DNA of 64,000 nucleotides. It comes from Rhizobium sullae (GTDB lineage: Bacteria; Pseudomonadota; Alphaproteobacteria; Rhizobiales; Rhizobiaceae). Where the stretch lies: assembly GCF_900169785.1 (NCBI RefSeq), contig NZ_FWER01000002.1, forward strand, positions 289,339-353,338. The letters run 5' to 3'. The number at the start of each line of letters is the position of its first letter. The stretch's first letter is position 1. The notes beneath the pieces were generated by a model. That model saw nothing but the letters and a program-made list of their open reading frames with translations. It did no database searches and was not told where the DNA came from. The position numbers and the translations under genes were made by a program. Shown here in pieces: positions 16,686-25,328 of this stretch.

Positions 16686-17534
16686 TTAGTAAGACCAGTT
16701 CCTCTTCAAAGTCTCCATCACCGCGCGGATGATCGGAACATTTCTGATATCCGAGTGAACGACCAGCCAGACTTCACGCGTCAGCGGCTTCGTCTCCCGA
16801 ATGACCTCCACAAGGTCGTTCGCGCCGGCAAGGAGAAAATTCGGAAGGAGAGCGACGCCGCCGCCGGCTTTCGCGGCGGAAAGCTGGAATTCGAGCGTCG
16901 TGGCCCTGATGGACAGTTTTCGCCCATTCGCCACATCGAGCAGGCGCATCGACTGCGGCGAGCTCGACATCGTTTCGTCATAGGCGATGAAGCTCCAGGC
17001 CTCCTCAGGCACGGAAGCCAGATAGGCCGGGGAGGCATAGAAGCCAAAAGCCACGTCGCCAAGCTTGGTAACGGTAAAGTCGCCCTGCTCCGGCTTCGTC
17101 ATTCGGACCGCAATATCCGCCTCCCGCCGGTCGAGCGAGGCGTAGCGCGTCTCGCCGACAATGGTGATGCCGATGTCCGGATAGTTGCGCCGCAGTTCGA
17201 CAAGCGGCCCGGCAAGCAAGGCGGCCGCAAGGGTCGGCGGCGCGCTTACCGTGACGTCGCCCGCAAGGCCGCCGCCGGCAGCAAGACTCACGCGTTCGAT
17301 TGCCCGCGCCTCCTCGCCCATGCGCTCGGCCATCACTGCGACCCGCTCCCCATCTGCCGTCAGCGACACGCGCCGTCCGCGCCGATCTATGAGTTTCACA
17401 CCCATCTGCGCTTCCAGACGGGCGACGCGGCGGGCGACCGTCGCGTGCTCCACGCCGAGTAAGCGGGCCGCGCCGAGCAACGTTCCGGTCTGCGCCAGGG
17501 CTGCGAAGTAGCGGAGATTTTCCCAATCGAACAT
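16686..17534 (-). CDS. LysR-family regulator
   Basis: A 282-residue LysR protein with HTH MFDWENLRYFAALAQTGTLL and GVEHATVARRVARLEAQMG, followed by a short effector-binding domain. The group starting MFDWENL often controls a neighbouring divergent oxidoreductase gene. Here the quinone oxidoreductase at 17630 is divergent with a 95-base shared promoter region, which is the likely target. No inducer can be named. Confidence 0.9.
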   Translation of the reverse strand: MFDWENLRYFAALAQTGTLLGAARLLGVEHATVARRVARLEAQMGVKLIDRRGRRVSLTADGERVAVMAERMGEEARAIERVSLAAGGGLAGDVTVSAPPTLAAALLAGPLVELRRNYPDIGITIVGETRYASLDRREADIAVRMTKPEQGDFTVTKLGDVAFGFYASPAYLASVPEEAWSFIAYDETMSSSPQSMRLLDVANGRKLSIRATTLEFQLSAAKAGGGVALLPNFLLAGANDLVEVIRETKPLTREVWLVVHSDIRNVPIIRAVMETLKRNWSY

Positions 17535-17629
17535 TGATCATTTTTTCCCATCGATTGGCAAACAATAGGGAATTTTCGATCAACAAGCCATCGGCCATGA
17601 TTGCCGCAACAGCAAATCGGAGCACAGTC

Positions 17630-18595
17630 ATGGACAAGATCGTTACACTTCAGACGCCGGGCGGCATCGAACAACTGCAGGTCTTGGAGCGCACGCCAAA
17701 GCAGCCTGGCCCCGATGAGATCCGCATACGGCACGAAGCGATCGGCATGAATTTCCTCGACATCTACCACCGCAAGGGCATCTATCCCCTGCCGGCCTAT
17801 CCGGCCGTCCTAGGCGTCGAGGGCGCGGGCATCGTAGAGGCCGTTGGCACCGGCGTCATCGAACTGAAACCGGGCGACCGCGTTGCCTATGCCGGCGCGA
17901 TCGGCGCCTATGCCGCAACACGCCTGCTTCCCGCCGCGCGCGCCATCCGCCTTCCGGATGAGATCCCGTCGCGCGTCGCCGCCGCCTCGATGCTAAAGGG
18001 CATGACCGCCTACATGCTGCTGACGCAAACCTACAAGGTCGGCCCCGGCACGATCGTCCTCGTCCATGCGGCCGCGGGCGGCCTCGGCAGCATTCTGGTG
18101 CGGTGGGCAAAACATCTCGGGGCGACGATCATCGGGACCGTCAGTTCGCAGGAAAAGGCCGGGCTTGCCGTCAAACACGGCGCCGATCACGTGATCGTCG
18201 GGCGCGACGCGGATGTGGTCGGCGAAGTGAAACGGCTGACGGGCGGCCGTGGCGTCGATGCCGCCTATGACGGCATCGGCGGCAGCATGCTTTCTAAGAC
18301 CATCCAATGCGTGCGCCCGTTCGGCGTCGCCGCAACGATCGGACAGGCCGGCGGCCCGATACCTCCGGTCTCCGTCGAGGAGTTGCGTCCCGGAAAATCG
18401 CTCACGCATCCGAGCATCATGGCCCACATCGCAGACGGCGAAAATTATGCCGCCGCCGCCAAGGCAACAATCGAAATGACGCAGTCGGGCATCGCCGCAA
18501 CGATCGCCGGCGAGTATGCCTTGGCATACGCGGCAAAGGCGCAGCAATTCCTCGAAAACGGAGGTGCCGCAGGGAGCCTGATTCTTGTTCCCTAG
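17630..18595 (+). CDS. Quinone oxidoreductase (zeta-crystallin type)
   Basis: An NADPH-dependent quinone reductase of the medium-chain dehydrogenase superfamily, 321 residues, lacking the zinc ligands of alcohol dehydrogenases. The N-terminal GroES-like half contains IRHEAIGMNFLDIYHRKGIY and the nucleotide fold has VLVHAAAGGLGSILVRWAK (residues about 141-159). The ATG at 17630 has GGAG seven bases upstream; the longer frame to 17534 would overlap the divergent LysR start. It probably removes reactive quinones or aldehydes under LysR control. Confidence 0.9.
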   Translation: MDKIVTLQTPGGIEQLQVLERTPKQPGPDEIRIRHEAIGMNFLDIYHRKGIYPLPAYPAVLGVEGAGIVEAVGTGVIELKPGDRVAYAGAIGAYAATRLLPAARAIRLPDEIPSRVAAASMLKGMTAYMLLTQTYKVGPGTIVLVHAAAGGLGSILVRWAKHLGATIIGTVSSQEKAGLAVKHGADHVIVGRDADVVGEVKRLTGGRGVDAAYDGIGGSMLSKTIQCVRPFGVAATIGQAGGPIPPVSVEELRPGKSLTHPSIMAHIADGENYAAAAKATIEMTQSGIAATIAGEYALAYAAKAQQFLENGGAAGSLILVP

Positions 18596-18671
18596 GCGAC
18601 GAAAGATGTACCCTCTTGCCTGAAAATCATGTTAAGGGCCATGGCGTTATCCAGATGTGAAAGTCTTGTCC

Positions 18672-19814
18672 ATGGCCACTCCTCTCACCATCGCCGACCT
18701 TAAGAAACTCGCCCAGCGCCGAGTGCCGAAAATGTTCTTCGACTATGCGGATTCGGGCGCCTGGACAGAGTCGACCTATCAGGCGAACGAGAGCGATTTT
18801 GCCAAGATCAAGCTGCGCCAGCGGGTTCTCGTCGACATGACGAACCGCACGCTGGAGACAACGATGGTCGGCCAGAAGGTCTCGATGCCGGTGGCGCTCG
18901 CGCCGACGGGTCTTACCGGCATGCAGCATGCCGACGGCGAGATGCTGGCGGCCCGTGCAGCGGAAGAAGCCGGCGTTCCCTTCACGCTCTCGACGATGAG
19001 CATCTGCTCAATCGAGGATGTCGCCTCGGTGACGACGCGACCCTTCTGGTTCCAGCTCTATGTGATGAAGGACAAGGACTTCGTCATGAACCTGATCAAC
19101 CGCGCCAAGGCGGCAAAGTGCTCGGCACTGGTTCTGACGGCCGACCTGCAGATCCTCGGCCAGCGGCATAAAGACCTGCGCAACGGCCTCTCCGCTCCGC
19201 CGAAATTCACGCCGAAGCATATCTGGCAGATGGCGACGCGCCCCTTCTGGTGCCTCGACATGCTCAAGACCAAGCACCGTACCTTCGGCAACATCGTCGG
19301 CCACGCCAAGAATGTCTCCGACCTCTCCTCGCTGTCCTCTTGGACAGCTGAGCAGTTTGATCCGCAGCTTTCCTGGGCCGATGTCGCCTGGATCAAGGAA
19401 AAATGGGGCGGCCCGCTGATCATCAAGGGCATTCTCGATGTCGAGGACGCGAAGGCGGCAGCCGAGACGGGCGCCGACGCGATCGTCGTCTCTAACCATG
19501 GCGGCCGCCAGCTGGACGGCGCTCCCTCTTCGATTAGCATGCTCCCGCAGATCGTCGATGCCGTCGGCCACAAGATCGAGATCCATCTCGACGGCGGCAT
19601 CCGCTCCGGCCAGGACGTGCTGAAGGCCGTGGCGCTTGGCGCCAAAGGCACCTATATCGGCCGCCCTTTCCTCTACGGCCTCGGCGCCATGGGCAAGGAA
19701 GGCGTGACACTGGCGCTCGGCATCCTCCGCAAGGAGATGGACATCACCATGGCACTCTGCGGCAAGCGCGACATCAACGACGTCAATTCGTCGATCATCG
19801 CCGGACGGCAGTAG
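18672..19814 (+). CDS. lldD: FMN-dependent L-lactate dehydrogenase / alpha-hydroxy-acid oxidase
   Basis: Oxidises L-lactate (or a related 2-hydroxy acid) to the keto acid using FMN. The 380-residue TIM-barrel begins PLTIADLKKLAQRRVPKMFF and has the active-site block VVSNHGGRQLDGAPSSI with the catalytic His and Arg, plus HLDGGIRSGQDVLKA for FMN phosphate. Its length fits bacterial LldD. Either the ATG at 18672 or a GTG at 18657 could be the start; neither has a strong ribosome site. The substrate range of this family is broad, so L-lactate is likely but not certain. Confidence 0.85.
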   Translation: MATPLTIADLKKLAQRRVPKMFFDYADSGAWTESTYQANESDFAKIKLRQRVLVDMTNRTLETTMVGQKVSMPVALAPTGLTGMQHADGEMLAARAAEEAGVPFTLSTMSICSIEDVASVTTRPFWFQLYVMKDKDFVMNLINRAKAAKCSALVLTADLQILGQRHKDLRNGLSAPPKFTPKHIWQMATRPFWCLDMLKTKHRTFGNIVGHAKNVSDLSSLSSWTAEQFDPQLSWADVAWIKEKWGGPLIIKGILDVEDAKAAAETGADAIVVSNHGGRQLDGAPSSISMLPQIVDAVGHKIEIHLDGGIRSGQDVLKAVALGAKGTYIGRPFLYGLGAMGKEGVTLALGILRKEMDITMALCGKRDINDVNSSIIAGRQ

Positions 19815-19822
19815 CAGCACCG

Positions 19823-19851
19823 TTTACGAGATACACATAAGTGTGTATAAT
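19823..19851 (+). promoter_or_regulatory. hicAB promoter with palindromic operator
   Basis: A -10 TATAAT (19846-19851) lies 17 bases after a -35-like TTTACG (19823-19828). An 18-base perfect inverted repeat ATACACA-TAAG-TGTGTAT (19831-19848) overlaps the -10. Its position just before hicA, nine bases upstream of the ATG, fits autorepression by the HicB ribbon-helix-helix domain. The transcript would have an almost absent leader. Confidence 0.65.
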
Positions 19852-19859
19852 CGCATTTC

Positions 19860-20049
19860 ATGAAGAGCGCAGACGTCATCGCGTTGCTGAAAAAGGATGG
19901 CTGGTTCGAGGTTTGCCCGTAAGGGCAGCCATAGGCAGCTGAAACACCCTACAAAATCCAGCCGCGTGACCGTTCCCCATCCAAGGCGCGACGTTCCGAT
20001 TGGCACTCTTAAGAGCATCGAAAAGCAATCCGGTCTCAGCCTGAGGTGA
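19860..20049 (+). pseudogene. hicA: HicA toxin, disrupted by a +1 frameshift
   Basis: The ATG at 19860 reads MKSADVIALLKKDGWFEV, the normal HicA start, then hits a stop at 19920-19922. One surplus base in 19914-19917 (GTTTGCCCGT) moves the rest to another frame, where from 19918 it reads RKGSHRQLKHPTKSSR, including the catalytic His of G-S-H, to a stop at 20047-20049. Without the extra base the protein would be a standard 63 residues. The stop lies two bases before the hicB start, so the operon layout is intact. A sequencing error in the T or C run is the alternative explanation. Confidence 0.82.
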
Positions 20050-20051
20050 TT

Positions 20052-20456
20052 ATGCGCAACTATATCGGACTGATCCATAAGGAAAGCGACAGTGACTATG
20101 GCGTGTCTTTCCCTGATTTTCCAGGCGTCGTGACCGCTGGGAAAAGCCTGGACGAGGCGCGGAAAATGGCAGAGGAAGCCTTGGCATTCCATGTCGAAGG
20201 CATTGCTGACAATGGCGAAGCCATTCCCGAACCATCCAGCCTTGAAAGCATCATGGCGGATCCGGAAAACGGCGGCGGTGTTGCAATTCTCGTGAGCCTC
20301 AAAACGCCAGCCCGCAAGGCGATTCGTATCAACATCACCCTTCCGGAAGACGTACTTGAACGCGTGGATGCATTTGCCGCGGCGCAGGGATTGTCCCGTT
20401 CCGGCTTTCTCGCGCGAGCGGCGAAACATGAAATCGATCGCGGCGAAGCAGCTTAA
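20052..20456 (+). CDS. hicB: HicB antitoxin
   Basis: A 134-residue antitoxin with the partly degraded RNase-H-like fold (IGLIHKESDSDYGVSFPDFP GVVTAG, residues 5-30, and DEARKMAEEALAFH) and a C-terminal ribbon-helix-helix DNA-binding domain (AIRINITLPEDVLERVDAFA). It should neutralise HicA and repress the hicAB promoter. Since the partner toxin is frameshifted, it is now an orphan unless it acts on a HicA encoded elsewhere. The ATG at 20052 is used; a GTG at 20046 is also in frame. Its stop overlaps the stop of the convergent phosphoesterase gene. Confidence 0.9.
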   Translation: MRNYIGLIHKESDSDYGVSFPDFPGVVTAGKSLDEARKMAEEALAFHVEGIADNGEAIPEPSSLESIMADPENGGGVAILVSLKTPARKAIRINITLPEDVLERVDAFAAAQGLSRSGFLARAAKHEIDRGEAA

Positions 20457-21199
20457 AACTGCGGCATTCTTCCCGTTGCCAGCGCGGCCGCCCAATCCGG
20501 GCGGCCGTTTGCTTTTGCAAGCGTCGACATCGCCATGTGATCGTAGGGGACGTTGCGGAAATAGGGCGTCCAGCCGGACGCGGATTTCTCCAGAATGGCG
20601 TAGCTTGCCATCGGATGGCCGGTCTCAACCTTGTGCGGATAGGGCTTTTCATCGTTGTAAGCCGGGCAGCCGACGCTGCCGGGATTGACGATGAGACGAC
20701 CGTGCGAAAGGCGGACGGCGCGGGGGATGTGCGTATGGCCGCAAAGGATCAGCGGAAAGTCGATGCCTTCCGCGAGCGCCTCGATCTCCTCCTGCGGCTT
20801 CAGAAACACATGGCCCTCGGGTGCCACGGATTCCAGCCAGTACAGGTTGTCATCGCCAGGCGTGGCGTGGCAAAGATAGGCTTCTTCTTGATAGATCAGC
20901 TTGGTCGGCAGCGATCGCAGCCAGTCGAGATGATGCGGCAAAAGCTGCTCGTGGGCTACCTTATCTGACGCATGCATGGCTTCGGGTTTCTGCTCGATCA
21001 GGTAGCGGTCGTGATTGCCGCGGACCGTCGGCAGAGCGAACGGGATGAGCAGGTCGGCGGTCTTGCCAGCTTCCAGCGGACCGCTGAAGCAATCGCCGAG
21101 ATCGACGATGTCCGAAATGCCCTGCGCGCGGATATCCGCAAGGACCGCCGCCAGCGCCGGATGATTGCCGTGGATATCCGCGATAGCCGCAAACTGCAT
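20453..21199 (-). CDS. Metallophosphoesterase family protein
   Basis: A 248-residue YfcE/MJ0936-type calcineurin-like phosphoesterase. The dimetal motifs are all present: DIHGN (residues 8-12), GDCFSGP (35-41), GNHDR (60-64) and GHTHIPRAVRL. It starts three bases after the uraH stop and so belongs to the transcriptional unit of the allantoin genes, although no purine step obviously needs it. It could hydrolyse a nucleotide or phosphodiester; the substrate is open. Confidence 0.88.
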   Translation of the reverse strand: MQFAAIADIHGNHPALAAVLADIRAQGISDIVDLGDCFSGPLEAGKTADLLIPFALPTVRGNHDRYLIEQKPEAMHASDKVAHEQLLPHHLDWLRSLPTKLIYQEEAYLCHATPGDDNLYWLESVAPEGHVFLKPQEEIEALAEGIDFPLILCGHTHIPRAVRLSHGRLIVNPGSVGCPAYNDEKPYPHKVETGHPMASYAILEKSASGWTPYFRNVPYDHMAMSTLAKANGRPDWAAALATGRMPQF

Positions 21200-21202
21200 C
21201 GC

Positions 21203-21559
21203 CTAGCTCCCGCGATAGGTGGAATAGCCGTAGGGCGAGATCAGCAGCGGCACGTGGTAATGCGCAGCAGTATCCGCAATGCCGAAGCGGATCGGCACGA
21301 GATCGAGAAAGGCCGGATGCGGCAACGGCGTGCCCGAAGCACGCAGATAGTCGCCCGCATGAAACAGCAGTTCGTAGGTTCCGGCCTGAAAACTTTCGCC
21401 GGAGAGAATCGGCCCGCCGTCCACGCGTCCGTCCGAATTGGTTTCGACCGTTTTGATGTGATGGCGAATATCCCCATCCAGGCGAAACAGGTCGATCCTC
21501 AGCCCTTGGGCGGGCTTGCCGGAGGCCGTGTCGAGAACATGGGTCGTCAGTCCGGTCAT
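21203..21559 (-). CDS. uraH: 5-hydroxyisourate hydrolase (transthyretin-like)
   Basis: Hydrolyses 5-hydroxyisourate, the PuuD product, to OHCU. The 118-residue protein has the family N-terminal [15 protein letters not shown] with the active His, a second active-site region [16 protein letters not shown] and the C-terminal tetrapeptide YRGS that defines the enzyme against vertebrate transthyretin. The ATG overlaps the allA stop by four bases (ATGA). Confidence 0.96.
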   Translation of the reverse strand: MTGLTTHVLDTASGKPAQGLRIDLFRLDGDIRHHIKTVETNSDGRVDGGPILSGESFQAGTYELLFHAGDYLRASGTPLPHPAFLDLVPIRFGIADTAAHYHVPLLISPYGYSTYRGS

Positions 21560-22056
21560 AGGGCTGGCTCGCTGATGATGTATGGCGTTTCGAAGAAGTG
21601 TTCTTCCAGATTATCGCCGGGTCCATCCCTGTCGACAACCAGAAAATCGCTCGGTTGCCCGAGCACCAACAACGGGTGATGCCAGACGTTGCGCCGGTAG
21701 TTCACGCCCTGGCCGCCCCGCGCGAGAAACACCTGCGGCCTGCCGGGTTTTCCGTCCTGATCTTCCGAAACCGCCACCAGAAACGGCCGGCCGGAAAGCG
21801 GCGAGAAGCTCTGGCTGCCGAACGGATGCCGCTCCATCATGCCGATCTCGTAAGGAAAGCTGCGCGGCTGGCCGCGAAAGAGATTGATGACGACGCGCGC
21901 GCCCTCGCCAGCCGCTTCTGCCGTCGCCAGCGCATGGAAACGTTCGGTCGTGCCGCTGTTGATATAGCGCATGGTCGACGGATCGGCCTCGATGACGTCA
22001 CCGAACGGCACGAAGGTAGTTTTGGTGAGGGGCTGGATGTCGAGAAGGTCCGTCAA
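21556..22056 (-). CDS. allA: Ureidoglycolate lyase, TTG start
   Basis: Splits ureidoglycolate into glyoxylate and urea, the last step of the route. The 166-residue cupin-like protein begins [19 protein letters not shown] and contains GATER-like and [20 protein letters not shown] segments with the metal-site His. The start is TTG at 22056, only three bases after the hepT stop, and its ribosome site (AAGGTG) lies inside the last codons of hepT. That tight junction shows that expression now depends on the inserted toxin-antitoxin genes. Confidence 0.93.
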   Translation of the reverse strand: MTDLLDIQPLTKTTFVPFGDVIEADPSTMRYINSGTTERFHALATAEAAGEGARVVINLFRGQPRSFPYEIGMMERHPFGSQSFSPLSGRPFLVAVSEDQDGKPGRPQVFLARGGQGVNYRRNVWHHPLLVLGQPSDFLVVDRDGPGDNLEEHFFETPYIISEPAL

Positions 22057-22059
22057 AAG

Positions 22060-22422
22060 TCATTCACCTTGGGCGTGCCAGTGACGCAATCCATGCAATT
22101 GATCGAGAAGATCGGGAATGGCTGTTTGCGCAGTATCCCAAACGGCGTCTAGGTTCATGCTCATGTAGCCATGAGCGATACGGTTTCTCATTCCGCGCAT
22201 TTTTTGCCAAGGCACGTTGGAAAATTCCGCTGCAAACTCGGGATATTCCTCCATGATGCGCGAGGTTGCATCACCAATCATCAGGAGGTTCATTCCAACT
22301 GCGCGCTGTCTGACAAGGTCCTTCAGAAATTCATCCTTGCTCATGTCCTTGACGAAATCGACGGTTTCGAATGCGACCTGCTGCATCTCGTCGAGATAGG
22401 TTCGAAGCCGATCGATACTCAT
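22060..22422 (-). CDS. hepT: HepT-like toxin (HEPN domain, DUF86)
   Basis: A 120-residue HEPN-fold toxin, in known cases an RNase that is silenced by AMPylation of its conserved Tyr. The R-X4-H-X-Y motif is perfect in RNRIAHGY near residues 76-83, and the helical frame is complete, so in contrast to the hic and hig toxins in this window it looks active. It overlaps the mntA stop by four bases. The module interrupts the allantoin genes between alc and allA. Confidence 0.88.
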   Translation of the reverse strand: MSIDRLRTYLDEMQQVAFETVDFVKDMSKDEFLKDLVRQRAVGMNLLMIGDATSRIMEEYPEFAAEFSNVPWQKMRGMRNRIAHGYMSMNLDAVWDTAQTAIPDLLDQLHGLRHWHAQGE

Positions 22423-22712
22423 ACAGGCTTGGCTTCCTGCAGGACCCGGCTGCGGACACGTTCGGGAAAATCACCTGGCGTCAGAACGTGGATTTCCGTC
22501 CCGGACATCAGCGTCTGCAATTCCTCCAGCAACCCGCCGAGATCGAATAGCGTCGTCCCCGGCAGCGCATCGACAAGAATATCGAGATCGCTGTCCGGCC
22601 TGTCCTCGCCGCGAGCGACGGACCCGAAGACACGCGGGTTCGCCGCGTTGAAGCGCTTCGTCGCGTCGCGGATCGCCTGCCTGTTCTTTTCCAACACTTC
22701 CGACGGCTTCAT
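22419..22712 (-). CDS. mntA: MntA-like nucleotidyltransferase antitoxin
   Basis: A 97-residue minimal nucleotidyltransferase that neutralises HepT by transferring AMP to it. The G-S-X10-D-X-D active site is complete in RVFGSVARGEDRPDSDLDIL. The ATG at 22712, with AGGAG ten bases upstream, is preferred over the extended frame to 22754. It starts 57 bases after the allantoicase stop and is on the same strand as the surrounding purine genes. From the sequence the pair appears to be a complete MNT-HEPN module. Confidence 0.88.
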   Translation of the reverse strand: MKPSEVLEKNRQAIRDATKRFNAANPRVFGSVARGEDRPDSDLDILVDALPGTTLFDLGGLLEELQTLMSGTEIHVLTPGDFPERVRSRVLQEAKPV

Positions 22713-22769
22713 CGAGGCATCACTCCTGATGCCTTGAATATAGGCGAGCCGCAATAAAGAAGAAAGAAC

Positions 22770-23792
22770 TCACCCCTTCACCCCGAAAAGCCTCAGACGC
22801 ATGATGCCGCCGTCCGGATGCATCGCGATGCGCACATGCGTCACCGGCCCGACGTCGGCGATGGAGTCGGGGCCATATTCGTGGATGTGGTCCATCTGCA
22901 GTTTGGTGCGCGGCAGGATCGGCCTCCAGTTTTCCGAAGCCGCAATGTCCGCCTCGCTGAGCATATCGCCAAGATCGGGCAGATAGGCGCCGAGAAGCTC
23001 ACACGTGTCGGGAAAATTGCCCTTGAAGAAGGCAGTGTCTACGATCACGCGCTTGATCCTGCCCGGATGGCCAAGCCGGATCACCGCCCAGTCGTGGCCA
23101 GGCCCGCGCCGCCGTTTGGTTTCCCAACCGTCGCCCATGTTGATGCCGCGACCGGGGCCAAGCATCTTGTCCGGGTGGCCGTAATGCGCGTCCGACCAGC
23201 CAAGCGACTTCGCGCCGTTGAAGATATAGGCAAGGTCGACTTCTTCATTCGCCTCGACTTTCGACCAGTCGAAATAAGCCGAACCATAAACGCGCAACCG
23301 GGCAACGCCGCCATCGGGATAGATATGCAGGCGCAGATGCGTCCAGATCTTTTCCTTGTCGGCGTTTTCGAAGACGTGATGAGCGCTCGGCCCCAGCGGC
23401 GACTTCGTGAGGATTTCGGTCCAGATGGTCGCCTCGGTCGGATCGCCGCCCTCGACGAAGGCAGCCTCGATCGAACAATGCGGCGGATAGTTGCCGGTGA
23501 AGTAGCTGGTATCGACATCGAAGCCGAAAATGCGGCCGGGCATCGCGAGCTTGACGATCGCCCAGTCGTGGCCGGGCACGCGCTTGCGGCGGCTTTCCCA
23601 GCCGTCCATGTATTTGCCGTTGTCGTCGTAAAGATCCGGATCGAAGCTCGCCGGCACATCCTGCAGCATGCGCTCCAGCGGCGCGAAGAACTCGTCCGTC
23701 GCATAAAGGCCCTTGGCGCCGAGGCGTGCGGAAGCAAGGTTGATCGCGCCGTTCGCGAAGGACGGCAGGCTCGCATTGGTATTCTCAGTCAT
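22770..23792 (-). CDS. alc: Allantoicase
   Basis: Hydrolyses allantoate to ureidoglycolate and urea. The 340-residue protein has the characteristic internal duplication: each half contains a near-identical block, MDGWESRRKRVPGHDWAIVK (about residues 62-81) and GDGWETKRRRGPGHDWAVIR (about 221-240), followed by a discoidin-like jelly roll. It begins directly after the uraD stop codon with no gap, which indicates coupled translation. Confidence 0.96.
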   Translation of the reverse strand: MTENTNASLPSFANGAINLASARLGAKGLYATDEFFAPLERMLQDVPASFDPDLYDDNGKYMDGWESRRKRVPGHDWAIVKLAMPGRIFGFDVDTSYFTGNYPPHCSIEAAFVEGGDPTEATIWTEILTKSPLGPSAHHVFENADKEKIWTHLRLHIYPDGGVARLRVYGSAYFDWSKVEANEEVDLAYIFNGAKSLGWSDAHYGHPDKMLGPGRGINMGDGWETKRRRGPGHDWAVIRLGHPGRIKRVIVDTAFFKGNFPDTCELLGAYLPDLGDMLSEADIAASENWRPILPRTKLQMDHIHEYGPDSIADVGPVTHVRIAMHPDGGIMRLRLFGVKG

Positions 23793-24290
23793 TCACTTCT
23801 CCGGAAGCATGGATGTCAGGCGCAAAAGCGCAATCTTTTCGACCTCAGCGGCGGCGGTCGCAAACTCCTCGTCGCGGCTGTTACCGATGCGTTTCTCGAA
23901 AGCCGCGAGGATACCGTCCTTGTTCAGCCCTTTCACCGCGATGATGAAGGGAAAGCCGAACTTTTCGGTATATGTCTTGTTGAGTTCGGTAAAGCGGGCG
24001 TGCTCTTCGGCGCTCAGCCGGTCGAGACCGGCGCTTGCCTGCTCCTTCTTGCTGTCTTCCGTCAGTTCGCCGGCGATGGCCAGGCGTCCGGCAAGATCGG
24101 GATGGGCGCGAAGCACGCCAAGACGCTCTTCTTCGCTTGCGGCGCGGAAGACAGCGACCAATGGAATGTGCACTTTGTCCACAGTCAACTCATCGCCGAT
24201 GAAACCATCGTCATAGGCGCGCTCGGCAATGAAGGGCGAATGCTCGAAGACGCCCCCGAAGCGCGACACGAATTCATCCCGCCGGATCAT
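23793..24290 (-). CDS. uraD: OHCU decarboxylase
   Basis: Converts 2-oxo-4-hydroxy-4-carboxy-5-ureidoimidazoline to S-allantoin. The 165-residue all-helical protein has the catalytic His63 in LRAHPDLAGRLA and the family stretch FTELNKTYTEKFGFPFI. The start at 24290 overlaps the puuE stop by one base (TGATG) and fits the family N-terminus MIRRDEFVSRFGG. The longer upstream frame to 24356 lies inside puuE and is discarded. Confidence 0.95.
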   Translation of the reverse strand: MIRRDEFVSRFGGVFEHSPFIAERAYDDGFIGDELTVDKVHIPLVAVFRAASEEERLGVLRAHPDLAGRLAIAGELTEDSKKEQASAGLDRLSAEEHARFTELNKTYTEKFGFPFIIAVKGLNKDGILAAFEKRIGNSRDEEFATAAAEVEKIALLRLTSMLPEK

Positions 24291-25213
24291 CAGATCACGT
24301 CCTGCTTGTGGTTCTTGTGCCAATGCTCGGCGATCTCGATGCGGCGGGGAATCCACACCTTGTCGTGCTGCAGCACATATTCGATGAAACGCTTAAGCGC
24401 CGCCGCACGGCCGGGACGCCCGACAAGGCGGCAATGCAGGCCGACGGACATCATCTTCGGGCTGCCGGCCCGGCCCTCTTCGTAGAGCGAATCGAAGGCA
24501 TCCTTGAGATATGTGAAGAACTGATCGCCGGAATTGAAGCCCTGCGGCGTCGCAAAGCGCATGTCGTTCGTTTCAAGCGTATACGGAATGATGAGGAACG
24601 GCTTGCCGTCGACACCCTTCACCCAATAGGGAAGATCATCGGCGTAGGAGTCTGACGAATAAAGGAACCCGCCCTCCTCCTGCACCAAGCGCAGCGTATT
24701 GTCCGAGGGTTTGCCCTGATACATGCCGTAGGGACGCTCGCCGGTAAGCTCGGTATGAAGGCGCACGGCCTCGAGAATGTGCTTACGCTCGAGGTCTTCC
24801 GGAAAATCCTTGTACTCCAGCCAGCGGTAGCCATGGCTGGCGATTTCCCAGCCGGCTTCCTTCATCGCTGCGACAGCCTCCGGATTGCGGGCCATCGCAA
24901 GCGTCACGCCGTAGACGGTCGCCTGAACCTTGAGCTCGGTGAACATACGCCAGAGCCGCCAGAACCCGGCGCGCGAGCCGTATTCGTAGATCGATTCCAT
25001 GTTCAGATTGCGCTGGCCTGGCCAAGGTGCTGCTCCGACAATTTCCGACAGCAGGTTCTCGGACGCCGGATCGCCATCGAGGATCGAGCTCTCACCGCCT
25101 TCTTCGTAGTTGATGACGAACTGCACGGCGAGCCGGGCCTCGTCCGGCCATTTCGGATCAGGCGTATTCCGGCCGTAGCCGATGAGATCGCGCGGATAGG
25201 TATCGGATGCCAT
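24290..25213 (-). CDS. puuE: Allantoinase PuuE (polysaccharide-deacetylase fold)
   Basis: Opens the allantoin ring to give allantoate. It belongs to the cofactor-poor PuuE type rather than the amidohydrolase AllB type. It is 307 residues, the expected size, with YPRDLIGYGRNTPDPKWPDE at the N-terminus, VINYEEGGE and the deacetylase-like block EIASHGYRWLEYKD. ATG 25213 is chosen because the conserved start MASDTYPRDL follows it; the upstream 34 codons look unrelated. It is the first gene of the minus-strand run puuE-uraD-alc-mntA-hepT-allA-uraH-phosphoesterase. Confidence 0.95.
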   Translation of the reverse strand: MASDTYPRDLIGYGRNTPDPKWPDEARLAVQFVINYEEGGESSILDGDPASENLLSEIVGAAPWPGQRNLNMESIYEYGSRAGFWRLWRMFTELKVQATVYGVTLAMARNPEAVAAMKEAGWEIASHGYRWLEYKDFPEDLERKHILEAVRLHTELTGERPYGMYQGKPSDNTLRLVQEEGGFLYSSDSYADDLPYWVKGVDGKPFLIIPYTLETNDMRFATPQGFNSGDQFFTYLKDAFDSLYEEGRAGSPKMMSVGLHCRLVGRPGRAAALKRFIEYVLQHDKVWIPRRIEIAEHWHKNHKQDVI

Positions 25214-25328
25214 CAAATCACCTTCTGAAGGATAGGAGAAACGGTAGCACCCGGAGACGGAATGTCGAGACGGAAATGCGAAACTGACTTTCGCCGCTAC
25301 GGCACAAGTCACCACCTCTGCTGCCGAA

